A DNA stretch of 64,000 nt from Adiantum capillus-veneris (lineage: Eukaryota; Streptophyta; Polypodiopsida; Polypodiales; Pteridaceae): positions 18,272,478 through 18,336,477 of the forward strand of contig CM043961.1 of NCBI GenBank assembly GCA_014529385.2. The letters run 5' to 3'. Below, in pieces: positions 34,101-43,479 of this stretch. The position numbers and the translations under genes were made by a program. The notes under the pieces were generated by a model. That model did no database searches, was not told the DNA's origin, and saw only the letters and a program-made list of their open reading frames with translations. How positions within the stretch are numbered: position 1 is the stretch's first letter; each line of letters begins with the position of its first letter.

Positions 34101-37100
34101 ACTTCACATTCAACTTAGATTTTGTTGTCATTCGCCTCCCTCAGATAGAGGGCGAATTTCCATTACTCATTGGAAGACCATGGCTCCGACACACAAATGC
34201 ATTACATGATTGGGGAACTGATTCGATGTGGATACGTAGCCCAAGCTATCCAATGAAACCTATCCGCCTTGAAGGGGGAATGGATCCAGTGGTGAATCAT
34301 AGTTCTCTATCAATGGAGTCAACTCAGGTAAATTCCATCATTGCGTACTCTTTCTATGCACCTGACTACAGATGCATCTCAAACCATTCAATCAACAAAA
34401 AGTGAAGACAATTTCAGGTCACCCTGCTAAGTGCTACTACCATCACCAAAATGAAATGTGGGTTGAACGCTTTGATAACATTGTAGAGAAACTTCTGAAC
34501 AATGACTAAAAACTTAAAATAGAACAGTTGGATTGGGTCCATCTAATACTAAACCAGAGCGTCCCATCACAACTCTGATAGCCACTCCTACTCTTTCAAA
34601 AAGTGAAATAACAAACCTGTCTTTAGCATAGAGATCTGCTCCATGCTCCAGCAACACCCGAACCATCATTACCAAACCCTCTGAAGTGGCAATATGAAGG
34701 GCGGTTCGGCCATTGTGGTCACGGCTGTTAGAATTGAGGCCGTTCTCCAACAGGCTCCTTACTAGTTCCAAGTTACCAGTGAGGACTGCATTGCGCAAGT
34801 GGACTCCTCCATTTCTCTCCACTAAACTTGCTCCTGCTGAGCGCAGAATTTTTATAACTTGACTATGGCATCCCTTCACTGCTTCAATCAACGGCGTGTT
34901 GCCAAATTTATCTGTAGGATGACATGTTCTTATATTTTATTAAAGATTGAAAAATCACAGGTAATGCCAAAAGACAAAAGGAATCCCATGATCAATAAAA
35001 AACGAGAGCAATCACCTTCGACATCTACTTCTGCACCTTCTTGCACCAAGAAACGCACTATTTCCTCATGCCCTTTGACTGACGCCAAATGCTGATCACA
35101 GCAGAGAAACAGGAAGTTGAAAAAGAGGACATTAATCATCTCATAATCTGACAACCTCAAAGCATTGGGTAATACCAAAGGAGTCCTTCCGTCGTAATCG
35201 GCTCTGTTTACATCAGCACCTGATTTGATGAGTGACTTCAAATGGGAGGTTTTCCCATGATAGGCAGCATTGTTCACCTTTAAGGAAAGTTCCACTTCTT
35301 GCTCTGCAATCAAAAAACTGATGTCGGTCTCCAGCGGACTCAGCCTTGTATCATCCTTTCCAAACTACACCAAAAGAACCAATTAATAAATAGCCTTACC
35401 AGCTTCAGCTGAGTACAACAAATGACATGTTCACGTGGCCTTCCAATGGAGAGCATTGCATGTAAGACTACCTGCTATAAACAATGAGTTCCATGTGCAC
35501 CATCTTATATTCCCAAACAGGCCATTTACATAAAAGAGCTAGATGCAGCCCCGAGGGCGATCGATCTTATCAAGTCTTCCAAATGTTGTGCATACAAGAG
35601 CCTTTTAAAGATCCCCTAGGTACATGCACTACAGCATCAAGGAAGGTATCTAACAAGCACCCTTTACTCCTAACATGTAACTAAGAAAGCGGTTTTGATC
35701 TAAGAAAATTTACTCACAAAATATTGAATATTTTGAAAAATCTAAGCTGCAGGTTTGCAGCAAATCATACCTTCAAGATATTTGTCAAAACCTGGCGCCC
35801 ATCTGCAAAATATATACGCATTATATTGAAAAGAACCTGCTTATCAAGTCGTAGAACTTTGCAGAGGTCAACCACACGTATTGTATAAGGCTGGGGAATG
35901 CTGCATAAGACCGCCACTGCACCAAACACGCTCTCTGCTTCCAAGTTTGAAATTATTTCTTCGGTCCCATCGAGATTGATGACTACTTCAACCTGTCAAA
36001 ACGACATCCTTCATCCAATTAGCAAAGCATTCCTAGGTCTATCAGACCTCTTGTGATACTTTCAGCACAGAGAGAAGGGCATGTGCATCCTTTGAATTAG
36101 GAGATGTTATAAATGAAACTAGGACCCAAGGATACATCATGTATACTTTCAATCAAGATTTAACCTACAATTGGAGGGATGACTAGTAAGAACTTCGTAG
36201 TTGAAAAAGCGAAGGAAAATAAAAACAACAATTTAAAAAAAAATCTAACCAGTGCTCCATAAGCCACTATGTAGATCTGATCAACTGCATTTCCTTGCTC
36301 CATTATGACTTCTCCTGGTAAGAAGTACTCTTCATGCACCCGCATGCCCTGCAAATTCAGAGAAGGCTTACAAAACAAAATCATTGACAATCACCCAAAT
36401 AGAATTTGTTTGGATCCTTACCATCTGATTCATAAATTCTGTTGAACAATTATTGAAAAGACTAACTCTCTCAACAGTGGCCATGTACAGCGACTGAGCA
36501 ACCTGGTGTCAAATTTATACACGTAATCTCAGCACAGAAACAGCATTTTAATGACATCCTCAAAGCAAAAAATTAAAAATTATGAATGAAGGAAAAGGAC
36601 AAACAATCATACAGCCCATCTACAGAAACATCCCCAATATGTGGTGCCCCATAGTACTGTTGTCATGAGAAGAGAACCCATTAAATTTACTAGCACACAT
36701 GCATGGTATTGTTTGTAAGAAATTCAAACACATTGTTTCATCATCATGGCAAAGCAAGAAACGAGTCTGTTATATATCACCCCAATAGCAATACGAAACG
36801 AGGTGTAGTCCCGGGTAAAGGCATAAAAAGACTTTCTATTGCAACAGCAAAACCATGAAAAATGAAGCGTGACCTATTGTTTCAATGGCACAAGAGAAGC
36901 ATCACATGAAGCTAACCTTTTGTCACTTATATTGGCGCTATGTTACAGAGAGCAAGGTGGACAAAGGGAAAGAATCATCTCCCAAACTCACAGACCCTGT
37001 AAGTTTGGTAGCATCAAAGTTTACTTCACAACAAGAAACACGCCATTTTACAGGGTTTCATGCTACCTCTGTTCTTCACATTTGAGTATCATGGAAAAAC

Positions 37101-37488
37101 TCAGACGGATGACCAACAAAGTTTGGACATTCCGAAACAAAATACTGAGGAAGACATGTGACAAAACGAAAAGGAAAGTGACTCACTCAAACCTTAGATC
37201 GAATCGATAGCGGTAGATCTTGCACAACACCATCTTCAGTAAACTGAGCCTCATATTGAAGCCGCAAATGGTTCTTTAGCTGTGAGCGTATGTCCCTGTC
37301 CAGCCTATTTCTGTTCATGTACTTTATCAATGCTGTCATTTTATCACGAAACTTCTCTGTGTTTGATCCTTTGACAATTACTGCTGTCATGTTACCAATA
37401 AGGTAGGCTCCCAAGATCATGTCAAATGACACAAAAATCATAACAAAAACCATCTCCCTTGAGTTCACCACATGAATATCCCCATATC
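30398..37488 (-). CDS. SKOR/GORK-type outward-rectifying Shaker K+ channel, 3' nine exons
   Basis: Nine exons with GT-AG borders give a continuous frame of about 575 codons: 37193-37488, 36422-36502, 36250-36348, 35771-35992, 35176-35364, 35016-35091, 34617-34911, 30979-31115 and 30398-30732 (complement). Domains in order: GYGD selectivity filter, S6, C-linker, cyclic-nucleotide-binding domain, ankyrin repeats and KHA. This order and the text of S6 and of the C-terminus match the plant outward rectifiers, which release K+ at depolarised potentials (xylem loading, guard cells) at the plasma membrane. The N-terminus and S1-S5 (about 290 residues in the family) are not within the window. Phases fit at every junction and no stop or frameshift is seen, so this part of the gene looks intact. 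A pseudogene lacking its 5' half cannot be excluded. Confidence 0.88.
31260..31567 (-). repeat. Inverted LTR fragment of the TGTAGC gypsy family
   Basis: On the plus strand it starts TGTATAGC and matches the LTR at 49232 through GGGTGCTCCTC, ACCTCACTCCAACAGAATG, GACTCTGGCTGGCA and GGGGGTGTCGAGGCT, then fades. It abuts, head to head, the sense LTR starting at 31568. Both lie in the intron of the channel gene. Confidence 0.7.
31568..32114 (+). repeat. 5' LTR of the truncated gypsy element
   Basis: 547 bp, TGTAGCAGGCTACAG to TATCCGCGCTACA. It is followed at once by GGTGCTCTCATTTTTGGCACG, the conserved leader start also seen (minus strand) next to the LTR at 63743. Confidence 0.85.
32480..33541 (+). 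pseudogene. Gypsy gag with three CCHC knuckles
   Basis: Starts MTHTRRSLERQSALLSPLEY, with a Pro/Ser-rich stretch and MEELTSVLAKV. After an internal deletion the frame at 32799 gives CSSCRSPGHPPQDC and CHFCEKPGHDDKEC; the frame at 33182 gives CYRCREYGHYQSKC. All three have the C-x2-C-x4-H-x4-C spacing; the third lies about 110 residues after the second. Several frame changes break it. A gag with RNA-binding knuckles. Confidence 0.8.
33538..34340 (+). pseudogene. Gypsy aspartic protease
   Basis: Frames 33538-33750, 33835-34101 and 34064-34405 cover ETILKNTFQQVSLYDKL, ILGCDFSCVIVDGISGINLM (active site; the related copy has VDGG) and FPLLIGRPWLRHTNALHDWG, the C-terminal LIGRPWL block. The frame changes near 34080. 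The similarity ends at about 34330, so RT never follows here. Confidence 0.8.
34617..35364 (-). CDS. Channel exons: ankyrin repeats
   Basis: Three exons (35176-35364, 35016-35091, 34617-34911). They begin FGKDDTRLSPLETDISFLIA and then show ankyrin units: ADYDGRTPL / HLASVKGHEEIVRFLVQEGA / KFGNTPLIEAVKGCHSQVIK / a less regular unit / DHNGRTALHIATSEGLVMMV / LLEHGADLYAKDR. The consensus TPLH, A...G and LL..GAD elements are clear in four of five units. The repeats are cytoplasmic and serve partner binding. The last exon ends in phase 2 (AG|GT) and joins 3.5 kb away to the WGKTPL exon. Confidence 0.9.
35771..36502 (-). CDS. Channel exons: cyclic-nucleotide-binding domain
   Basis: Three exons (36422-36502, 36250-36348, 35771-35992). 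They encode VAQSLYMATVERVSLFNNCS, then HEEYFLPGEVIMEQGNAVDQ (the beta-roll of the cNBD with PGEV and EQG), then NLEAESVFGAVAVLCSIPQP and IYFADGRQVLTNILK. All three are phase-0 exons of 27, 33 and 74 codons. Where the family usually has FGEI, here FGAV is found, and the phosphate-binding Arg is not evident, as in other plant Shaker channels that respond weakly to cyclic nucleotides. Confidence 0.88.
37193..37488 (-). CDS. Channel exon: selectivity filter, S6 and C-linker
   Basis: The acceptor (TTCCAG) lies inside the first Gly codon of GYGDIHVVNSREM, so the filter itself is split by an intron. S6 follows (MVFVMIFVSFDMILGAYLIG); it contains the Asp-Met-Ile triplet that in SKOR helps sense external K+. 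The C-linker reads KYMNRNRLDRDIRSQLKNHL. The donor is AAG|GTTTGA. The GYGD motif shows K+ selectivity; DMI, rather than the inward-rectifier S6 text, supports the SKOR/GORK assignment. Confidence 0.92.
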
Positions 37489-38172
37489 CTGGAATTTCAT
37501 CAAGTCTGCTGTGTCTCTTCTTTTAGACTGCTTTCCTCCCTCCCTCATGCACACACAAATTTAGCATGAAACCAATCTTCTCATTACATCACTTGGTCCT
37601 AGAATAGATGCGAAAATGTCACAAGTGAGCATTGATGACCCTTGGTTATCCACATGATGAAAGAGATTGTTGCAACTACCATATAAGGATCCAAGAACGC
37701 TGTTAAAGCCTAACATTATAATGGTCTAATACCTCATCCCATGAGCAACAAGAAATGCAAGGAGAAACATATTTTCTACAATAGAAGAGACCACGTGAGA
37801 TTCTTGCAGCAAGAAATTTTGGAGAGAAGTATTACAAATCCATGTGATTTTAAATGAGCACAATATAGTAGATTATGTACTTGCTCCACTCTCTCTGATT
37901 CCAGGGATACAATATTCAGCAATATCGCCAAGGCCTATTGGAGTTGCAGCAAAATATGCATACATATCTTTTTCACTAGATTGTTAGTACACTACACAAC
38001 AGAGGGCCATACAAAGACAGGGCCACCCTAGATATCATTTCTCTAGAGAGAGAGAGACAGGGAATATATGCATCTGGGATCTAAAGAGCATTAGCAATTG
38101 CAGACCCTTATGTACCCCTTCTAGAGTTGATTTGTATGCTCACCATAAACAGAAGCTTCATAATCACTGAAC

Positions 38173-38175
<3 letters not shown>
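37489..38175. other. Intron upstream of the filter exon; no earlier exon found
   Basis: No exon for S5 or the pore helix is recognisable on the minus strand in this stretch. It ends at the (GA)n tract where LINE sequence starts. Confidence 0.5.

Positions 38176-38213
<38 letters not shown>
38176..38213. repeat. (GA)n tract at the 3' end of LINE A
   Basis: About 19 GA units. The minus-strand LINE A tail (ATTTCATTTCATTTCAT) runs directly into it. Confidence 0.92.
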
Positions 38214-38216
<3 letters not shown>

Positions 38217-38860
38217 AATGAAATGAAATGTTATATTAACGTCTTCAAAAGGCCAGAATGACCTATGAGACCAAACTGATACAAAAGTGGTGAATCCGTT
38301 ACAATGTCTGGGTACCTTAGTACTAAAGTACTAAGTGTGAAAGTAAATGTGAAAAACTAAATACAAAGTATTAAATAAACTTCTTAGGAGCATTCTGGGT
38401 GTCTGGCTAGAATGCTTTTAATCCTTTGTTGTACTCTCCTCCGGTGAAGTGTGCTTCTGCATCTTGGTCGTGGTCGTTTCGATTTCCTAAGCTCAATCGC
38501 TCTGTCAATTAGGGTGCCTTTGGTATGAATGTGGGTACTCATTTGTGCTGGCTGCTGGCCTCTTGCTTCCCCTTCCACTCCTGCTTCTCTCGATCCGAAG
38601 AAATCTGTGATCAGTCTCTGAGGCTGTAGTGCTCTTTGTCTTCTCATTAGATTATCCCTGTGCCGATGTAGTTCCAGTAGGTACAAGCCTAAGCATCTTT
38701 GATCTTGGTATTGCATGATTCTATCTAGAGGTCCAAAGCCTTCTTTAAAGAGGCAATGAAAATGCCCACGTATCTCATAGTATACTATGCAGTGGCCTAT
38801 ATAGTGTAATTCTGTCTCAGGCTCCATTCCGGATAACTTGCAAATTCTACTCTCAGGTGG
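38214..38860 (-). mobile_element. LINE A, 3'-terminal fragment
   Basis: The minus strand encodes a LINE C-terminus (38384-38853): ESRICKLSG, TELHYIGHC, YYEIRGHFHCLFKEGFG and LYLLELHRHRDNLMRRQ, the Cys/His zinc-binding domain that follows RT in some LINE clades, then a basic tail. The 3' UTR (38383-38214) ends with a pentanucleotide-like tail (ATTTC repeats). The 5' end is truncated at a (GA)n tract (38859-38880). Its last 100 bp closely resemble the 3' end of LINE B. Confidence 0.7.
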
Positions 38861-38880
38861 GAGAGAGAGAGAGAGAGAGA
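38861..38880. repeat. (GA)n tract between LINE A and LINE B
   Basis: Ten to eleven GA units. The LINE B tail (ATTTCATT) runs into it on one side and the 5' end of LINE A begins on the other. Confidence 0.92.
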
Positions 38881-40238
38881 AATGAAATGATATATTAACG
38901 TCTACAAAAGGCCAAAATGACCTATGAGACCAACTGATTACAATGATGAGTCTAGTACCAAGTCTGGGTACAAACAAAGAAAACTACAACCAACATGCTG
39001 CCTCTCCCTGCATCGCTAACTGTCTAGAGGACTCAAGAGCCAATCTAGTATATCTGCCTCTATGTGTATCCCATAGATTGTGCATAAAGGACACTGATCT
39101 GGTAAGAGCCTCAATCTCTATAGGAGGGGCGGCTACCTCCGCTCGAATAATCGCATGTGATACCGAGGCCTTGGCTCTAATCATCCGGGATATCATAAAT
39201 ACCAAGGGTCTCTCCATGTTCCTCCAACTGTCATGATTCACAGATGGTCCCCAAACCTGGACCCCATAAAGCATAGCTGAAGCAACCAAAGTATCAAAGA
39301 GCCATAACTTTTCTCGTGGTTCTTGAAACTGAACCTGCGAACACATCCTCTCTAGCCCTCCCAATGCCGCATAGGCTCTGGACAATCTAGTCTCTGCTGC
39401 TCTCCTCAGAGTAAACCTCGGTCCTGTGAATACCACCCCCAGATATGTATATTCATCTGTGTACTCCACAGTGTCCTGACCATATACAAGTGTAGGTGCC
39501 GATCTCTTGACCCACTGTGGTGTGGTGTTAAACACCATAACCTTGGTTTTACCAAGGTTCACAGACAGTCCACTATCCTCTGCAAAGTTGTGCAATGCAT
39601 CCAACTGTCTCTGCATGCCCTCTGGCGACTCTGATATCAACACAATATTATCAGCATATAATAATAAAGGGATCCATGTCCCTGCTAGCTGAGCGCCTCT
39701 GTCACCCTCTCTGTCAATGTAGTTAGAGACCTCATCTACATACATACCAAAAAGTGTAGGGGACAAAGGACACCCCTGTTTCACTCCAATAGTGGAATGA
39801 ACAATGTCAGAAATCCCCTCAAGAGTGCGTACCTGGCCAGTATCACTGAGCCGTATAAAGCCATGATCCCCCATATGATCTCTGTGGGTACTCCCAACTT
39901 CAGTAGCCTGTGCATCAATCTGGCCCTCGACACTGTGTCAAATGCTTTGCGGAAGTCCACAAAGCAACAAATACATCCGTCTCCCATGTGCCCGGCCCTC
40001 TTCAATAATGACTCTGAGTGCAAGAATATGGTCCAAAGTGGAGAAACCCCTCCTGAATCCAGCCTGTCCTGCTGCTCGTATGCCCTCATTTTCTGTCCAT
40101 TTAGTCAGTTGCTGTTCAAGAATGGATGCATACAACCGTGCCAATGTGTGCCCTATCATAATAGTACAGTAGTTCCCTGGCACCGTGGGTTCCCTGCCTT
40201 GAAGAGAGGTACAATAGTAGATAATCTCCAGGACTCAG

Positions 40239-40240
<2 letters not shown>
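38881..40240 (-). mobile_element. LINE B, 5'-truncated, non-L1 type reverse transcriptase
   Basis: Minus-strand RT pieces in order: SWRLSTIVPLFKAGNPRCQG, QAGFRRGFSTLDHILALRVI, CCFVDFRKAFDTVSRARLMH, then the long frame 38984-39874 with GVKQGCPLSPTLFGMYVDEV, LLLYADNIVLISESPEGMQ and NLGKTKVMVFNTTPQW. Two frameshifts lie near 39800-40090. The catalytic YADD reads YADN. The insertion starts at the beginning of the RT domain, so the endonuclease part is missing; (GA)n flanks both ends. The clade is unlike the L1-type LINE C. Confidence 0.85.
38984..39874 (-). pseudogene. LINE B RT C-terminal half
   Basis: 296 residues from GDHGFIRLSDTGQVRTLEGI to the natural-looking stop at 38984-38986. It contains the RT template-grip block GVKQGCPLSPTLF, the catalytic box as YADN (second Asp replaced by Asn, expected to abolish metal binding), the thumb, and a conserved tail ending in RQLAMQGEAACWL. 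The N-terminal half of RT continues in other frames at 39781-40240. Confidence 0.82.

Positions 40241-40290
<50 letters not shown>
40241..40290. repeat. (GA)n tract at the 5' end of LINE B
   Basis: 25 GA units. LINE B sequence (minus strand PESWRL...) starts directly after TACCTGAG at its left edge. To the right begins a different, gypsy-related sequence. Confidence 0.93.
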
Positions 40291-40292
<2 letters not shown>

Positions 40293-40306
40293 GACACGGC
40301 CTGCGT

Positions 40307-40538
40307 AGTTCCATGCCCAAAAGTATTGGCCCCAAAGTCTGGCGTCCCTTTCGGTATTTCTTTATCATTAATCATTGCAAAATTCAACTCCCGAGGGACC
40401 TTTGCTCTTAGACTCTACATCAAGTTCCGTGCCCAAAAGTATTGGCCCCAAAGTCTGGCGTCCCTTTCGGTATTTCTTTATCATTAATCATTGCAAAATT
40501 CAACTCCCGAGGGACCTCTGCTCTTAGACTCTGCGTCT
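40307..40538 (-). repeat. 116-bp tandem duplication
   Basis: Units 40307-40422 and 40423-40538 are nearly identical (anchors GTATTGGCCCC at 40323 and 40439). They lie in the outer part of an LTR-like region. Confidence 0.85.
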
Positions 40539-40539
40539 T

Positions 40540-41350
40540 GATGCTCTGAAGAGTGAGGCCCCAACGGCTCTTTTATTCTTACAAGGGATGCCCAAAAGCA
40601 GAGTCCCAAAAAGCAATAAACTCAAAAGCTACTGGCCTAAAATCCGCTAGCGTAATTTCCGAAAATCCGTACAACCTGCCTCGTCAGCGCAAAACGTGGA
40701 AATCTATACTACTGCCACATCAACATGTCAATGCAAATTTCGGCCGTCTGTACAGCCTATCAGCGCGAATTGCGGCATGTTCGTACAGTCTCTGCCGCGG
40801 GTGGTCATGACACGTCATCAGTTTGTGATATACCCCTCTTGAAAGAATTGTAATCGCCCTCGATTACGCCTGCAAAAACAGACATAAGCCATAAACCAAT
40901 TCCATAGACACTAATTTAAGTACTGACGCACTAGACGACACAAATCCAGCACTTGCACAAAGACGATAGTCACCGAACGTTCACATCACATTCAAATCAA
41001 ATCAATCACATAAAAATTCATTCCAAATCTTAGGCCATGACTGCCAGCAACGTATTTAGCAATCGCATCTCGATCCATCTCGGACCTCACTGATGTTGGA
41101 TTAACTAATTCTTATTGCGATCATGTCTATAGAGATTCTCAAAACCGAAATGCTGCAGTCATTTCGTCTTTCAGTCAAGCATTCAAACATAGTCACATGT
41201 TAGAGTGTTCATCAATCACAATCAGTTTCGGGAATTCCCATGTTGAAGTACTTCTTTCATAAAGTCATCTAGCAGAATACTATCAGCCCATCAATATCCC
41301 TGAAATCCAAAAGAAAATCAGTGACTTTATTCCATCATGGTAACCTGTGA
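40540..41350 (-). repeat. LTR-like 3' end of a gypsy fragment
   Basis: On the minus strand, after a GA-rich purine stretch (about 40838-40850, CTTTCAAGAGGGG), comes sequence with GTTTTGCGCTGAC and AATAAAAGAGCC (TATA-like) that resembles, in opposite orientation, 48320-48660. LTR ends could not be fixed. It lies downstream of the gypsy integrase remains at 41.6-42.5 kb, so it is probably that element's 3' LTR region. Confidence 0.4.
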
Positions 41351-41559
41351 CAAAGGAGGGGAGTGACTCCCCTCTTGTGGAGTCCCGTCTGTACCAGATT
41401 CAACCTTGCTGATCCACGGGATCTCTCGGAAAAGTCGAAGCTAGACCAAAAATCTCAAGGTAAAGTTCCAAATCTAAGGAGTATCTGCTAGGTCCTCCTC
41501 CTCCATCCACTTCGCATTCAATGCCAGATGGTTCTGAACTAAGAATCGCCGTTCACTTT

Positions 41560-42462
41560 ACCTTTCTCTTTTCTTTTCTAGTGAGTCAATATCTGTTCCA
41601 AAACGAGAATCTCCTCGCTCTCTTCCAATTCAAGTTGTGCCTCAGGCTCCCTCTCGACTGGCACCTCACCCTTGAATTTTTTCTTTTTTCAAGAGACTCA
41701 CATGAAAAGCAATGTGAATCTTCCAAGTTTCTGGCAGCTTCAGTCTAAAGGATACATCATTTATCTTCTCTTGAAACTGGAAAGGGCCATAGTATCGCAT
41801 TCTTAGCTTTGGAAAAAGCTCTTCCTTTCCCTTTCATTTCCTAAGAGGTGCCTTCTCAAGCCGTAAGAGCATCCAAATCATCCTCCTTCAGCTGCAAGTC
41901 GTGTCAAATCTTGTTGGCTGCCTTCTTATGCTATGCTTGAGACTTCTCAAGTGCCTTGTGCACCTTGGCAAAAGCAGTATCCAGATCTAGATCGTACTGA
42001 TCTTCTTTAAAAATCTTATCCCGAGTCTTGGGAAATCTTTGATCCACCAGCTGATTCTCTTTTTCCTTTATTTCCTAGTGCCTTGGGACCTGTGGCTAGC
42101 TTCACTAGCTTCCCCTATCCGGTGGCACGTCAGTCGCAACAATCATAGGAACCCTAAGATGCGCTATCATCTGATCCCCTTTCTCTGGAATTGAAAACCA
42201 TTGAATTGGCTATCTCAAATTGCCCATCTGTCTGCGGGTGGAACAAGGACAGAATTGCAACCGCGTGCCAATTTTCTCCCAGATTGCTCTTCAAAACAAC
42301 TAGTAGACCGGGGATCTGTGTCCAAAGCAATGGAATCAGGCATGCCATATATTCAAAATATCTGTCAGACAAACAGTTTCGCCAAATGATCGGGCTTCAC
42401 TGTCTTGGAAATAAAGTGGGCCTGTTTACTGAATCTGTCGAAGACTGCCCAAATGCCATCTT
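41560..42462 (-). pseudogene. Ty3/gypsy integrase fragment
   Basis: On the minus strand and across several frames: DGIWAVFDRFSKQAHFISKT, YGMPDSIALDTDP, FHPQTDGQFEIANS (catalytic Glu block), then RMRYYGPFQFQEKIND (GPY/F module) and RLKLPETWKIHIAFHVSLEK, typical of chromovirus-type gypsy. Many stops and frameshifts, so an old relic. Its upstream part ends abruptly at about 42462, where LINE C begins. Confidence 0.75.
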
Positions 42463-43216
42463 GCCCATCCTACGTAGAGTGCCCTCCAAAAAGTCTGAGT
42501 CAACTCTATCATAGGCCTTCTCAAACTCGCGAAGAAGTATCACCAGATTCTCACCACGGAGGCGAGCGAGGACAGAAGCCTCCTAGAACGTAAAGATGTT
42601 GTCAAGGATACTACAGTCCTTGACAAAACCAGTTTGTGTCCCATGTATAATGCTCTCAAGAAGTGGCTGAATCCTCAAACTCAAAGCCTTGGCAAGAATT
42701 TTGTAGGCTGAGTTGAGGATGGTGATCGATCGCCACTGTCGAATCTCATCCAAGGAGCCACTCTCCTTGGGAATGAGGTAGATCAGACCCTCACTCATGC
42801 TGTGAAGCATCTCTCCTGTGTGCAGGATGTACTGAAAAGCAGTGCAGAGATCTGAGCCAAGCAAGTCCCAGTACTCTAAGAAAAAACTGGTAGTCAAACC
42901 ATCCTCTTCTGGACAGCTAACACAGGGAAGTGCTTTGAGGGCTACGTGAAGCTCCTTTAGCTGTAGAGGCAGCTCAAGCCTCTGGCGCATCTCCTCGGTC
43001 ACAAGGCATTTGTGCCCAAACCTGCTCTCTGCATGCATCTTGGCTCTTTGACTGAGGCTCTGCTGATAGCAGGTCATGTAAAAGTAAGTAGCAAATGCTC
43101 GCATCCTCAGGCTCTAAAGCAATTGACCCGTCGGGCCTCCTCAACTGGCTGACCTTGGTATGCGTATGCCGGGGTCCAACTGCCTCAAAGAAAGCCTCAG
43201 TCACTCTGTCACCCAC
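42463..43216 (-). pseudogene. LINE C reverse transcriptase, N-terminal part
   Basis: Frame 42974-43216 has GDRVTEAFFEAVGPRHTHTK (pre-RT linker); frame 42583-43104 has LHVALKALPCVSCPEEDGLT, EGLIYLIPKESGSLDEIRQW and the IIHGTQTGFVKDCSILDNIF block. It continues in frame to FEKAYDRV at about 42490. Palm motifs with catalytic Asp residues beyond the first (AYDR) are missing. Stops and a frameshift make it inactive. Confidence 0.85.
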
Positions 43217-43479
43217 CTGGGTTCACTGAGATTCTTGTCGATCGAAAGCAAACTCATGGCGCCTCTCCTCTGTGGTGGCAAGCTCCTGGCGAGCCTGCTG
43301 CAACTGATCCTCCAACCAAGGATTGTCTGGATGCTGCTCCTGCATCCTTTGCAAGGAAGCAATGCCCCGCGAGTGACGCTGCCCATCCTCTCTCACTGCA
43401 GCCAGATGCGGGCCGAAGAATCCTGAAGAAAGAGTCAATTAAGCTGAGCAAGTCCTGAGGCCACTCTGTCAGCAGGAGA

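Larger units (their letters stand above)
31568..34340 (+). mobile_element. Truncated Ty3/gypsy element in a channel-gene intron
   Basis: 5' LTR (31568-32114), leader, gag with three zinc knuckles and the protease domain; RT, RNase H, integrase and 3' LTR are missing. It is the same family as the 49-64 kb element (gag starts MTHTR in both; protease text very similar). Against that copy, about 0.5 kb of the middle of gag is deleted near 32795. It is antisense to the host gene. The right end near 34340 is where similarity stops; no target duplication could be identified. Confidence 0.85.

Noticed and set aside
37905-38000. Minus-strand peptide YAYFAATPIGLGDIAEYC resembling a K+ channel pore, 0.4 kb upstream of the GYGD exon
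   Set aside because: The spacing between YFA and the G-x-G-D motif does not fit a pore helix, and the surrounding sequence does not read as S5 or turret. It also lacks a splice donor in the right phase. I take it as chance or a very decayed fragment.
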